Of a stretch of 12,642 nt of DNA, positions 1 through 12,642 are shown one piece after another. Source of the stretch: Dipetalonema caudispina (lineage: Eukaryota > Nematoda > Chromadorea > Rhabditida > Onchocercidae); assembly GCA_013365325.1 (NCBI GenBank), contig JABVXV010000718.1:1-12642 (forward strand), written 5' to 3'. A program made the translations under genes and the position numbers. Numbering within the stretch: position 1 is the stretch's first letter; each line of letters starts with the position of its first letter. Under the pieces are notes generated by a model. The model was not told where the DNA came from, did not search any database, and saw only the letters and a list, made by a program, of their open reading frames with translations.

Positions 1-161
<161 letters not shown>

Positions 162-682
162 ATGTTAGAATAAAACTTTAGTGGTACAAAAGTAACTGTT
201 GATTGCACGGTAAAATATAAGTGATATATAGGTAATTGTTCACGTCATAATGTAAACGTAATTGATACTGGTATAGCAATGAGAATAATGTAAATGAATG
301 AAGAATTATGCTAATAATTGAATTTTGTTAATTTTAGTCATTCATTTCCTTTTAACAAACAATTATCGAAATGTTGGATTAATTTCAACTTTGATTTACT
401 CGGATATCTCAGTTTCAAGTCATTTTCAGTTATATGATAATTATCAAATTTTAGATATTTTATTTTTATCATAAACAAATAAAAAAGCAGAAAATGCTAA
501 CTGTTTTCGCATTTATTAATTTGATTGAAATGAAAAGTTAAAGAATTAAATTTAATTGCAATTTAAACAAACAATGATTATTATCCATCCGTAAATATTA
601 AAAAAATTCGCAAATTTTAATTCATTTGATTTTTTGGATTTTGTTTTTTTTTTTCTTTGATTCTATCAAATATACTTCATAC
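162..682. other. AT-rich stretch beyond the last visible kinase exon; no exon found
   Basis: The sequence after the donor at 682-681 was read on the minus strand for the expected next kinase segment (alpha-C glutamate helix, then the beta4-beta5 hinge). Nothing convincing was found. A minus-strand open stretch near 345-430 reads roughly ENDLKLRYPSKSKLKLIQHF and ends at TGA, but it has no clear acceptor and no match to kinase motifs. The stretch is most likely intron. Confidence 0.5.
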
Positions 683-834
683 CCTTCGGTTCATGGTATA
701 TTTTTAGTGCTACCGATATTTTACCATATAATTTTCCTTCGTAAACATCGGAAAAATTTCCAGTACCAATTAAGCCTGTTTCGGAGTCATACGCTACATT
801 TTCACGTTTTATAAACCTTAAATTAGGAATTTTC
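683..834 (-). CDS. SH2-kinase exon 4 (kinase glycine loop and ATP-binding lysine)
   Basis: Acceptor TTTGTAG at 836-835, then 50 codons that include ENVAYDSETG, the glycine loop LIGTGNFSDVYEGKL and SVALKIY. These are strands beta1 to beta3 of a protein kinase, with the conserved lysine kept. The inferred donor is AAGG|GTATGA at 682-681; unspliced, the frame stops after nine bases. A second acceptor, TTTAAG at 818-817, would start the exon at 816 in the same phase and drop six residues (KIPNLR). Confidence 0.78.
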
Positions 835-1473
835 CTACAAATATTAGTTAAATTAATGGTATTGAAGTAAAAGTGTAGCATGAATGATTTATAATTTCTG
901 AAAATCACTATCCAAAATAATTCATTTAAAAGTAAAATTAATCAAAATCCTGAAAAAGCATAAAAGTCTGTTGTTAAATAATGCAATCGAGATTTATACA
1001 TTATAAGTATGCAATATTGATTATAAAATTTAAAAAAATCACTTTTTCAAATCTAATAGTATATTAATTTTTGCAAAAAGTATACGAAAAAATCTTTGAT
1101 AAATAAAATTTACTGTCCAGTTTGTATTTCTTGTTAAATTAATTATTATCCTATTCAAACATTTTCATAATTTTACCCCTAAGCTTTAAGCTTCAAATGG
1201 AAAAAAAATGACGAAATGGTCAATTATAATTAATTAATTGATTGAAAATTATTTTGAATAAAATGGACCATTTTGGTTTTTCAAATGGACAAACCAAAAA
1301 TACGGCATCCATAGGTAACATAATGGTTTCGTGATATTTAATTAAGTCTATGATTGTACCAAATGTTCTCTGAAATAATTCCCAAAAATGCATAAAGCAA
1401 TTTTTGTGCAAAAAAAAAAAAAAAAGAGAAATTTTTAAAAAAAATAGCACTCTGAGTCAATTTTGCAAATGTA

Positions 1474-1516
<43 letters not shown>

Positions 1517-3174
1517 AAAACTGTTTGTTTTTAAGAATTTGTGCGAAGAAATGTAATTGTCAATTTTGAATTAAATAACAATTATTCAATGTGGTAAAAT
1601 GATTATTTCTGAAAGTCTCGACAGCACTAATCAAGAAATGATTTTCAGTAGGTTTTCAAAGTGACTAATTAAACAAAAATTCCTAATATGTTTCGAAAAT
1701 GACTACTAAACTAGGGATTCCTAATAGATTTTTAAGAAAATTTATCAAATAATGAATTCTGGTTGCTAAAATTTTACGAAAATAATTTAAATTGTTATTA
1801 ATGAAGAATGATGAAATATAATTCAAACCCTACAAAAAAAAAAAAAAAAAAAAAAAAGAAAAAGAAAGAAATGACTTCAAGGTATGAAATTTATCACAAG
1901 AGAAATATAAGTTTTCAAACACAGATAAGAAAAAAAGTATTCGGAGAAAAATTAAATTTTTTTTTTAGCGAAAAAAAAAAAGAGGAAAAGAAAATTAAAC
2001 CTTATCCAAAATTCATTCATATAACTATGAATGAATTTTCATATAAAATTTTTCATATAAAAAATTCATATAACGAAAAAAAAAGAGGAAAAGAAAATTA
2101 AATATCCAAAATTCAAAATTCATATCCAAAATTCATTCATATAACTATTTAAATTTTAGCAAGAATGAGGGAAAGAGGGTGGTGAAAAATGGGTAATTTC
2201 AATAAAATTTTAAGTAATAAAATAATATATATATATATGTGTAATTTAAAAATTTAACAAAAATTATACGTTAGGTTCATTATCAAGTATCCATCCAATT
2301 TTATTTTTATTTATAAGTGCAAAATGATGACATCCTTTTTTGCTTCGTACAGAAAGAACAAATTTTAAGCAACCATTTTTTTCTTCGGTATGTACCAAAT
2401 ATTCACCTTCTTTCTTTAAAAAACGCTATAATATAATTTATTAGTATTTTTTTTTTTCTATTAAAATTTCCATTTTTAAAGAAATATTTTATTAATAAAA
2501 AAAAAGAATTTTCGCTATGAATATTTGTTAATAAACAAATTATTAAATTTAATATTTAATATTAGGATTATATATGTATGAATGTATGGTAAAGTATTGT
2601 ATTTTGATCAGTAAAATTCTAGTCATTTGTATGGACTGTAAATTTGAAATTTTTTGCAATTTCATTTTCATTTTAAAATTCTGTCTCAAAAAAAAAAAAA
2701 AAATTCTGTCTAATAAAAATTGCCAAGTAATTTTCTAATTTTAATAGGTAATGCAATAAGCTTTCAAATCACCAAAATATATATTACTATCTATTGAGTA
2801 AATAAAAAAAAAAAAAATATCTATTATTCAAATATTTGTCATCAAATTTTTCCATATATTCCAGTCAAAAAATTTTATATTAATACTATATAAAGGAAAT
2901 TATTAAATTCAATTTGTTGGCTAATAAAAATACATAATCGATTTAATAAAAAAAAAATTAATTAAATAATACCATAGTATTGCTCTTTAATATAAAATGA
3001 TAATAATAAATAATTTTAGAAATAATTAATTTAAAACAAAAATTCAAAATAAATGATAATAACAAATTGTACGATAACCTCAATAGAAGGCTTTGTAATG
3101 AACCCAACGAACCAATTTTGTACTTTAAGTGCATTTAACGTATCATGTCCTCCAGATGTTGAAATTTCTGACAT
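683..3174 (-). CDS. Short Fes/Fer-like SH2-tyrosine protein kinase, 5' part (partial gene)
   Basis: This is a non-receptor tyrosine kinase of the short Fer-like class that is expanded in nematodes: a brief N-terminus, then SH2, then kinase. I infer exons 3174-3079, 2425-2270, 1369-1269 and 834-683, whose phases agree (0, 0, 2, then open at phase 1). The ATG at 3174 is preceded directly by an in-frame TAA. About 168 residues are visible. SH2 spans about 21-112 with W21, G24, GEYLVH at 39-44, LSVR at 56-59 and the closing DLIKYH helix near 92-97. Then come a KPKW linker, the glycine loop GTGNFSDV (141-148) and VALK with the ATP-binding lysine K162. The FLVR arginine is His44 (CAT) and the alpha-A2 arginine is Lys28, so phosphotyrosine binding may be weak or altered. 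The alpha-C helix and the catalytic HRD and DFG motifs are not in view. It could be a working partial gene cut by the window, or a decaying paralogue. Family is confident, exact member is not. Confidence 0.8.
835..1268 (-). other. Intron 3 of the SH2-kinase gene
   Basis: A 434-base AT-rich intron from the GTCCAT donor to the TTTGTAG acceptor. It has a small AAGCTT direct repeat near 1181-1193. No other coding segment is visible. Confidence 0.6.
1269..1369 (-). CDS. SH2-kinase exon 3 (end of SH2 and linker)
   Basis: Begins after a strong TTATTTCAG acceptor with RTFGTIIDLIKYHET, the closing helix of an SH2 domain, and runs to the KPKW linker that precedes the kinase in this family. The inferred donor is AAATG|GTCCAT, a weak site. 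It leaves two bases of a tryptophan codon, and exon 4 starts with the matching G. Without splicing the frame reaches a stop about 16 codons later. Confidence 0.72.
1477..1512. repeat. 36-base poly-T run
   Basis: An uninterrupted run of 36 T inside intron 2 of the kinase gene. Its length is likely unstable and error-prone in sequencing. Confidence 0.95.
1834..1857. repeat. 24-base poly-A run
   Basis: 24 consecutive A, followed by a short AAAAG/AAAG-type purine tract to about 1870, within intron 2 of the kinase gene. Confidence 0.95.
1969..2148. repeat. Two-copy direct repeat, unit about 60-75 bases
   Basis: Copy 1 is 1969-2028 and copy 2 is 2074-2148. Both run CG, A tract, GAGGAAAAGAAAATTAAA, then TATCCAAAATTC and ATTCATATAACTAT. 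Copy 2 has an internal extra AAAATTCATATCCAAAATTC, a small nested duplication. The spacer is also ATTCATATAA-like, so the region grew by local slippage. Confidence 0.85.
2270..2425 (-). CDS. SH2-kinase exon 2 (core of SH2 domain)
   Basis: Encodes 52 residues beginning RFLKKEGEYLVHTEE, with KFVLSVRSKKGCHHFAL and ending WILDNEPN. The acceptor is TTATAG and the donor AAC|GTATAA, both phase 0. GEYLV then VLSVR then HHFAL is the SH2 strand order B, C, D. The residue after YLV is His (CAT) where nearly all SH2 domains have the FLVR arginine. Confidence 0.85.
2426..3078 (-). other. Intron 1 of the SH2-kinase gene
   Basis: A 653-base AT-rich intron with several A and T runs of 8-13 bases. No other feature is recognised. 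Confidence 0.65.
3079..3174 (-). CDS. SH2-kinase exon 1 (start codon, N-terminus, start of SH2)
   Basis: Encodes 32 residues from MSEISTSGG to the SH2 opening WFVGFITK and then PSIE. The donor is GAG|GTTATC, which keeps the W-to-GEYLV distance equal to that of related Fer-like SH2 domains. An alternative donor six bases further on (ATC|GTACAA) would add Val-Ile and stay in frame. The codon just before the ATG is TAA, which supports this start unless an upstream acceptor is used. The usual WYHG is WFVG here, so the histidine is lost. Confidence 0.72.
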
Positions 3175-4861
3175 TTACCTTAATTTATAAACTTAATATT
3201 TTATACTTTGGATTGTCGTTAGTCCAATTGTCATAATACAATATGATTAATTCTTTTATGAAATTACTACATGAAATTAAAACTTATTTTTATTTGTACT
3301 ATACTACAAGCTAATAAGATATTTTTGCATCTTTTAGCTTTATATTACTAATTATTACTTAGAATATTTGCTCGTATCATCAATTACTACTTGTGATATT
3401 TTCTGTACCAATAACTATTAATTAACAAAATTCAAGGAAACATTTAAGTGACTTGTTATGGATCTTATCAGCTAACTAACCGCTTGCTAACTAACAAAGT
3501 AAACAAATAATTTATTGAATTGAAAAAATTAACTCTTTGTAATCTACCAAAAATTGTTAATAAATATGCGAAATATTTCATATCGTTTAAATTAAACTTA
3601 AATCGAAAAGCTTAAAAAAATGTAATTTTTTCGATTTTTAATTTGCATCTAACAAATATTATCCTTAAATTTTTATACTGCAAAAATTTAGAATGTTTTC
3701 TTTTCATTTGTTTTTAAATGATTTCAGCTGATTCGTTTAATAATTCCAAATACTATTAATAGTAGAATCAAATTTATGCAAAACTTTTGCTTCTCTTGAT
3801 AATTCTTAATAAATTAGACAGTTTTACTTGTGTATAATGATTAAAAATGATAATTAATATTGGAAAATATATTTCTGAAGCACAAAATATGCTTATTATA
3901 TTAATGATATATACCTTATAAACGTTATGTATTCATATCAATGAATTAATTTAAATGTTCAATTCTTTTTCTATGTTAGACGCAAACTTTATTTATCACC
4001 AAAACTTTTTTCATTATTTCCTACTATTTCATATCTTTCTTATATTAATTATTCATTTTCATAACTATTCAATTGCTTTTAAATTCAATTATTTCATTTC
4101 TTTCTATATGCAAGAACCCAAAATTTTAGATGCAATTATTCAGTTGTAGTATGTATTAGACGTTTCACTTATAGATATATTCAAATCAATAATTTTCTGA
4201 TAAAAAAAAAAGCAATCAGCGATAACAGAGAGACCTCGAGAATCGGAAAAGAGTAAAATAGATGATAAGGAAAAAGATTTAAATTGGAACTCAAATTAAA
4301 AACATCTAAATATATATCTATTAATTGTATAATTCTAATTGAATATAGTATTCTTATATATCATAATAGATAACATGAATTTAAATACTAAATCCAATCA
4401 AATACTTAATACTCTTCATTCAATACTATCATCTTGCTAACAATTGCTAATTTCATTCATAGAAAACATAACATTATGATAATACAGAAACAGGAAAAGA
4501 AAATGGAAAAAATGTGATGATATACGAGTAATTGAGTATTTTTTTTTATATATATAATTATTAATCTATGAAATACATGAACAAAAGCATAGGAATAAAA
4601 AGAAAAATAATTAAATATTGCTTATTTTGACTGAAAATACTTTATTACAAATCATTGTAAACATTTAAACGAGCAAAATAGCAGCACAAATTATCATTCT
4701 TTTCTCTTTCTTTCTTGTTTTTTTTTTTTCATCCCTTCATGTTTTTTTCTTTTTTCTTTCTTTTTTTTTTCTTTATGAAAAGAATTCATTTATAAAGTAA
4801 ACATGAATTAAAATTTAATGAAATATGTACTTGGGTGAAATTGTTCAAATTTTGGTAAAAT
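3175..4861. other. AT-rich spacer upstream of the SH2-kinase gene
   Basis: No convincing exon on either strand. The part nearest 3175 should hold the kinase promoter and 5' UTR, but no specific motif stands out. A pyrimidine-rich tract lies at about 4701-4772. The plus-strand frame at 3955-4149 is Phe/Ile/Tyr-rich, as expected by chance in T-rich DNA. Confidence 0.5.
4641..4646 (-). promoter_or_regulatory. Possible polyadenylation signal AATAAA (minus strand)
   Basis: AATAAA on the minus strand, about 215 bases downstream of the candidate membrane-protein frame that ends at 4862. In such AT-rich DNA this hexamer is common by chance, so it is weak support. Confidence 0.25.
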
Positions 4862-5074
4862 TTATACCTTTTTTTTTATCCATTTTGATAAAAGCATATA
4901 ATGTACAGAAGCAAAAAGAATAAACAATACAATTGGTAATAGCAGTAGCATCAATTGTATGAGAAACATAAAATATGCTAAATATTTGCTTATCAAATTT
5001 GAAAAATGACATGACCGTATAGCAAAATTTTCCAAATGTACTAAATATCTTTTAGTTTTCAGCATAACATTCAT
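4862..5074 (-). CDS. Uncertain small ORF with one predicted membrane segment
   Basis: A 70-codon frame from ATG at 5074 to TAA. I do not recognise it. Residues about 30-60 are strongly hydrophobic (YLAYFMFLIQLMLLLLPIVL and onward), flanked by a lysine before and SKWIKKK after, as in a tail-anchored or single-pass membrane protein. The end could also be an exon edge, since AAAAAG|GTATAA is a good donor. The same frame is open upstream to about 5277 except for one TAA just before this ATG. T-rich DNA often gives false membrane segments, so it may be chance, an exon of an unseen gene, or a pseudogene remnant. Confidence 0.25.
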   Translation of the reverse strand: MNVMLKTKRYLVHLENFAIRSCHFSNLISKYLAYFMFLIQLMLLLLPIVLFILFASVHYMLLSKWIKKKV

Positions 5075-5277
5075 TTATTGAACAAAAAATGAAGTGAGAT
5101 TGAACAGGAAAACTTTTCTATGATCATGGATCAAATTTATTTGTTGTAGCAACATTTCAAATGAAGTTCGAAACTCCCTTAGGTCATGCAACATTCCATC
5201 AACAAAAGTACTACATTTTTTGAAAAATAATTTGGTCATATAACATTTCATCAACAAAAAGTCAGATGGCAGAAGAT
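5075..5277 (-). pseudogene. Possible upstream part of the interrupted frame
   Basis: Open for about 66 codons in the same frame as the 4862-5074 ORF and ending at a TAA directly before its ATG. It includes FVDGMLHDLREFRTSFEM then LLQQINLIHDHRK, which looks more like a soluble helical protein than random AT-rich translation. An ATG occurs at 5257. I found no splice pair that removes the stop and keeps frame. A broken gene is one reading, chance another. No family is recognised. Confidence 0.2.
5182..5262. repeat. Diverged direct repeat of about 28 bases
   Basis: Copies at 5182-5209 and 5234-5262 share GGTCAT, ACATT and CATCAACAAAA, with a handful of differences. They lie about 52 bases apart inside the interrupted minus-strand frame. 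On the minus strand the copies can read FVDEMLYD and FVDGMLHD, but in different frames. Confidence 0.7.
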
Positions 5278-5591
5278 TGATTCAAGAATTGTCTTCATTA
5301 ACTTTGTGTATTGTTCAAGATGAACAGAAATGTCAGATTACATTTGAGGAGTGAACGAATGGTTTTTCATTACCTTTGCATTTCTAAAAACAACAAATAA
5401 ACAAACGGTTCAATACATAAATACAACACAGACCTGTAATTCAGTACAAGAAACACTGTTTCCATAAGTTACTTTTACAAATTGAGAGTCAAATACAAAA
5501 ATTATTTATTTAACATTTGCTAGCAAATGCGACACACCCAAGCAAAGCAAAATGTGAAGAACTCAAAATTCAAAGTAACTTATCATAGTGC
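5278..5591. other. Spacer downstream of the ACSL transcript; nothing recognised
   Basis: AT-rich sequence between the interrupted frame and the probable ACSL polyadenylation site. I see no coding or RNA feature. Confidence 0.45.
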
Positions 5592-5622
5592 TTTATTTAT
5601 AGAACGAAAATTTAGGTTTATT
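5592..5622 (-). promoter_or_regulatory. Pair of AATAAA polyadenylation signals
   Basis: Two minus-strand AATAAA hexamers, 5622-5617 and 5597-5592. They are the first exact hexamers downstream of the ACSL stop codon and fit alternative 3' ends of that transcript. Confidence 0.45.
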
Positions 5623-6264
5623 TGCATGACGATGGTATTAATACTTGACAAATTAGCGAAGTGGAAAACATGCACTATGAATAAAGAACCCGAAGGGTGC
5701 CACAATGCACAAAATTTTCAAATTTAAACCCATTTGATGGGTATGTCCAATTTGTCCCAAGCAAACATTTTCAATAATTTCTATATTTAATTGCTCTTTC
5801 GAGACAAACCAAGAAAGAATAGCGCCTTCGATAATTATTTGAACACAAAAATGTGACATATATATTTTATGACAAAACATGCAGTTCAGCATGAGTTCTT
5901 ACTAATTTACAAATTTAAACGCATTTTGAGAATAAAAAATGAAAAAGAATGATGCCTTCAACAATGTGGTAGCACTATAAAGTATGTAAACTATATGAAA
6001 AGTAAAGCTCTGTCGAAATACCTTCAATGACAATTAGTTAGAGACAATCACTATAACAAAACAAAGCAATAATTTCTTTTTTACTTCTAATTTTGGTAAT
6101 ACATTAATTGCCGGACTTTTCGTGAAACGGTACGATCTTCTAAACAAATTGAAGCCTAAAATTTCTCGAACTGCAAAACTAGTAAAAATGGACGATATGA
6201 AACGATGACATCAATACACAACTATTTGCAGGATACGAACTTTTCAACTTACATATCATTCATA
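5592..6264 (-). other. Probable 3' UTR of the ACSL gene
   Basis: Starts after the ACSL stop codon at 6267-6265. On the minus strand the first AATAAA hexamers are at 5622-5617 and 5597-5592, with an ATTAAA at 5791-5786. That suggests a 3' UTR of about 470-700 bases. A 79-codon minus-strand frame at 5892-5653 lies inside it and has no recognisable motif. It also carries a diverged duplication (5719-5735 with 5910-5926, and 5814-5835 with 5944-5965). Confidence 0.45.
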
Positions 6265-11284
<5,020 letters not shown>

Positions 11285-11511
11285 CTGGAACGATTACTGT
11301 GTATGATTCAAAAAAAAGAGTTTTTGAAAAAATTCAATCCCCGGCCTCATTTTTCTTTTTTCTTCCTTTATTTTAAGGTACAGGCCAACATTCTCATTAC
11401 ATATTTGCTAAAGACTTAAGAGTAACACTTATGAAATAAATTTCAGTAAAATTAAAAGCGATGAATCGAATTTCTCTTAAAAACGGATTGATCCATTTCA
11501 CCCCACTTCAC

Positions 11512-11532
11512 TAGAGAGGTTATTCCATTCAT
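11512..11532 (-). CDS. ACSL3/4-like: Candidate ACSL start exon (7 codons)
   Basis: ATG at 11532, then NGITSL, with a possible donor CTA|GTGAAG at 11511-11510. It ends in phase 0, as the first resolved exon needs, and would give MNGITSL-GTSPLWIQL. The donor is only moderate and a 7-codon match can arise by chance. The true start could lie elsewhere, including beyond the window. Confidence 0.22.
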
Positions 11533-12504
11533 TTGAAATAATTCAATTGTTTTTCTCTTAACGAACGGAAGTTAAATTAATTGACATATTTATTATTAGT
11601 CAGTTATTCGAAGAAAAATTAGAGTTTGCAGACACAAGTACCACTTCCAAATTTCAATATTTGACGCTTTCAATTGGAAAAATCTCGTATAAATTCTAGT
11701 CTCTTCTCTCGTAACCACTCTCCATAACTGATTACAAAGTCATTGCTTCAAGTTACTGATTGTTTAGACCTACGAATTCCTAATGATTTCTTCCACTAAA
11801 ATTACCATTAAAAACTGTTCGTCACTGAATAATTAATGTTTAAATCCTAGCAAACTACAGAAATCTTTCATTCTGAAATCAACTTCAATTTAAAAGCATT
11901 CAATTTAAAGCAGATGAAATTCACATTCAAATCCATTTCTAAAAGTAAAAACTTGAAACTAACTATATTCTCAAAAATAACTGGCAACTTTATGACAAAT
12001 ATTATTACCCTATTTATTAGATGAGCAAGGCTATTTGATGTCAAATCAATAATAGATTTTTTTTTTTGGGCAACTCACTTCTTTCACTACAAAATTTGTA
12101 CGTTAGCGATTAACTCTGCTTTTATCATACAACTGGTCCTTCACTTAAATTGCGTAACTTTGCAAATTACACCTTTTTATCTTGCCTCAAACTCCGAAGA
12201 ACGACTGTTTCCATTCTTCGCTATATCACATTTTCTACTTTTGTACCGCTTACTTTGATATTTCTTTCCTCTTTTCACTATCATTCCCAATTCGGTTATC
12301 ATTAATTCCAAAACCTGTTTTCTTTTTGTTCTACTTCAGTTAGGACAAATTACAGTTTGAGTTAATTAACAGATATATTTCCGGTCAAAATTTGCAAAAT
12401 GAAACTCTCTACAGACGGATTTAGACTTTTCCAAATACGTGACTCATAACACCGTAATTTCATATGTTCTCTAGGTTCCGATACTTGAAATCTTCTCCAT
12501 TTCA

Positions 12505-12538
12505 CAGAGAGAGAAAGAGAAAGAGAGAGAGAGAGAGA
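12505..12538. repeat. GA dinucleotide microsatellite
   Basis: 34 bases of AG repeats interrupted by two extra AA steps (GAAAGAGAAAG). It lies upstream of the ACSL gene, so it could sit in promoter or 5' intron sequence. Confidence 0.92.
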
Positions 12539-12642
12539 TGATAAACAACAGGAAAGAATGTCAATAATAATGATACAATAAATCTCTTCTTGCACTATAA
12601 GTACACTTACTCTAAAAACAGGAAAAAGAAAATATTTAAGTA

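Larger units (their letters stand above)
1370..2269 (-). other. Intron 2 of the SH2-kinase gene, rich in low-complexity repeats
   Basis: A 900-base intron between the two SH2 halves. It contains a 36-base T run, a 24-base A run, a duplicated unit of about 60-75 bases and a short TA repeat (2225-2238). The plus-strand open frame at 1808-2101 is only lysine-rich translation of the A-rich repeats. Confidence 0.65.
11285..12642. other. Upstream region of the ACSL gene; no firm exon
   Basis: AT-rich sequence that should hold the start exon, first intron and promoter of the ACSL gene. Apart from the weak 7-codon candidate and the GA microsatellite I see nothing. The minus-strand frame at 12595-12362 is mostly a Leu-Ser translation of the GA/CT repeat plus flanks. 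Confidence 0.5.

Noticed and set aside
345..430. Possible next kinase exon on the minus strand
   Set aside because: The open stretch has no clear acceptor, ends in TGA, and lacks an alpha-C glutamate or hinge motif.
1808..2101. Plus-strand 97-codon frame rich in Lys and Glu
   Set aside because: It is the translation of A-rich homopolymer and duplicated repeats inside a kinase intron, with no domain-like content.
3955..4149. Plus-strand 64-codon frame rich in Phe, Ile and Tyr
   Set aside because: Composition is what random T-rich DNA gives; no motif, splice context or neighbour supports it.
5527..5727. Plus-strand 66-codon frame
   Set aside because: Antisense to the probable ACSL 3' UTR, with no recognised motif.
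5653..5892. Minus-strand 79-codon frame downstream of the ACSL stop
   Set aside because: No recognisable motif; lies within the probable 3' UTR. A small gene cannot be excluded but nothing supports it.
12362..12595. Minus-strand 77-codon frame with a Leu-Ser repeat, as a possible ACSL start exon
   Set aside because: The repeat is the GA/CT microsatellite in translation, and no donor in the phase needed by the next ACSL exon was seen.

Overview
This window looks like nuclear DNA of a nematode. It is strongly AT-rich, and both recognisable genes are broken by short introns with GT donors and worm-type TTTCAG-like acceptors. One gene belongs to the short SH2-tyrosine kinase class that is greatly expanded in nematodes. 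AT content and intron sizes of about 75-900 bases would suit a filarial or other clade III worm, but species is inference only. I see no bacterial operon, CRISPR array, tRNA, rRNA or intact transposon.

Both real genes lie on the minus strand, so they read right to left. The right half (11284 to 6265) carries a nearly complete long-chain acyl-CoA synthetase of the animal ACSL3/ACSL4 type. I could chain 14 exons with consistent phases, giving 712 codons that end at a TAA. Only the first exon with the start codon is unresolved; a 7-codon candidate lies at 11532-11512. The probable 3' UTR runs to AATAAA signals near 5622 and 5592.

The left part (3174 to 683) carries the 5' half of a short Fes/Fer-like SH2-tyrosine kinase. 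Four exons give a start codon, a full SH2 domain, the linker, and the first strands of the kinase N-lobe with the glycine loop and the ATP-binding lysine. The rest of the kinase is not visible before the window ends in a TTA-repeat microsatellite. The SH2 domain has His in place of the phosphotyrosine-binding FLVR arginine.

Between the genes (about 3175-5590) is AT-rich spacer. It holds one uncertain minus-strand reading frame (about 5277-4862), interrupted by a single stop and ending in a predicted membrane segment. Upstream of the synthetase (11285-12642) there is probable 5' intron or promoter sequence and a GA microsatellite.

The two genes need not work together. One activates fatty acids at membranes and the other would act in tyrosine-phosphorylation signalling. 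About 3.1 kb separates them, which is too far for a typical nematode operon. I found no new multi-gene system. The best leads are the altered SH2 pocket, an altered acyl-CoA synthetase P-loop, a phase-preserving alternative acceptor in the kinase gene, and the interrupted membrane-protein-like frame.
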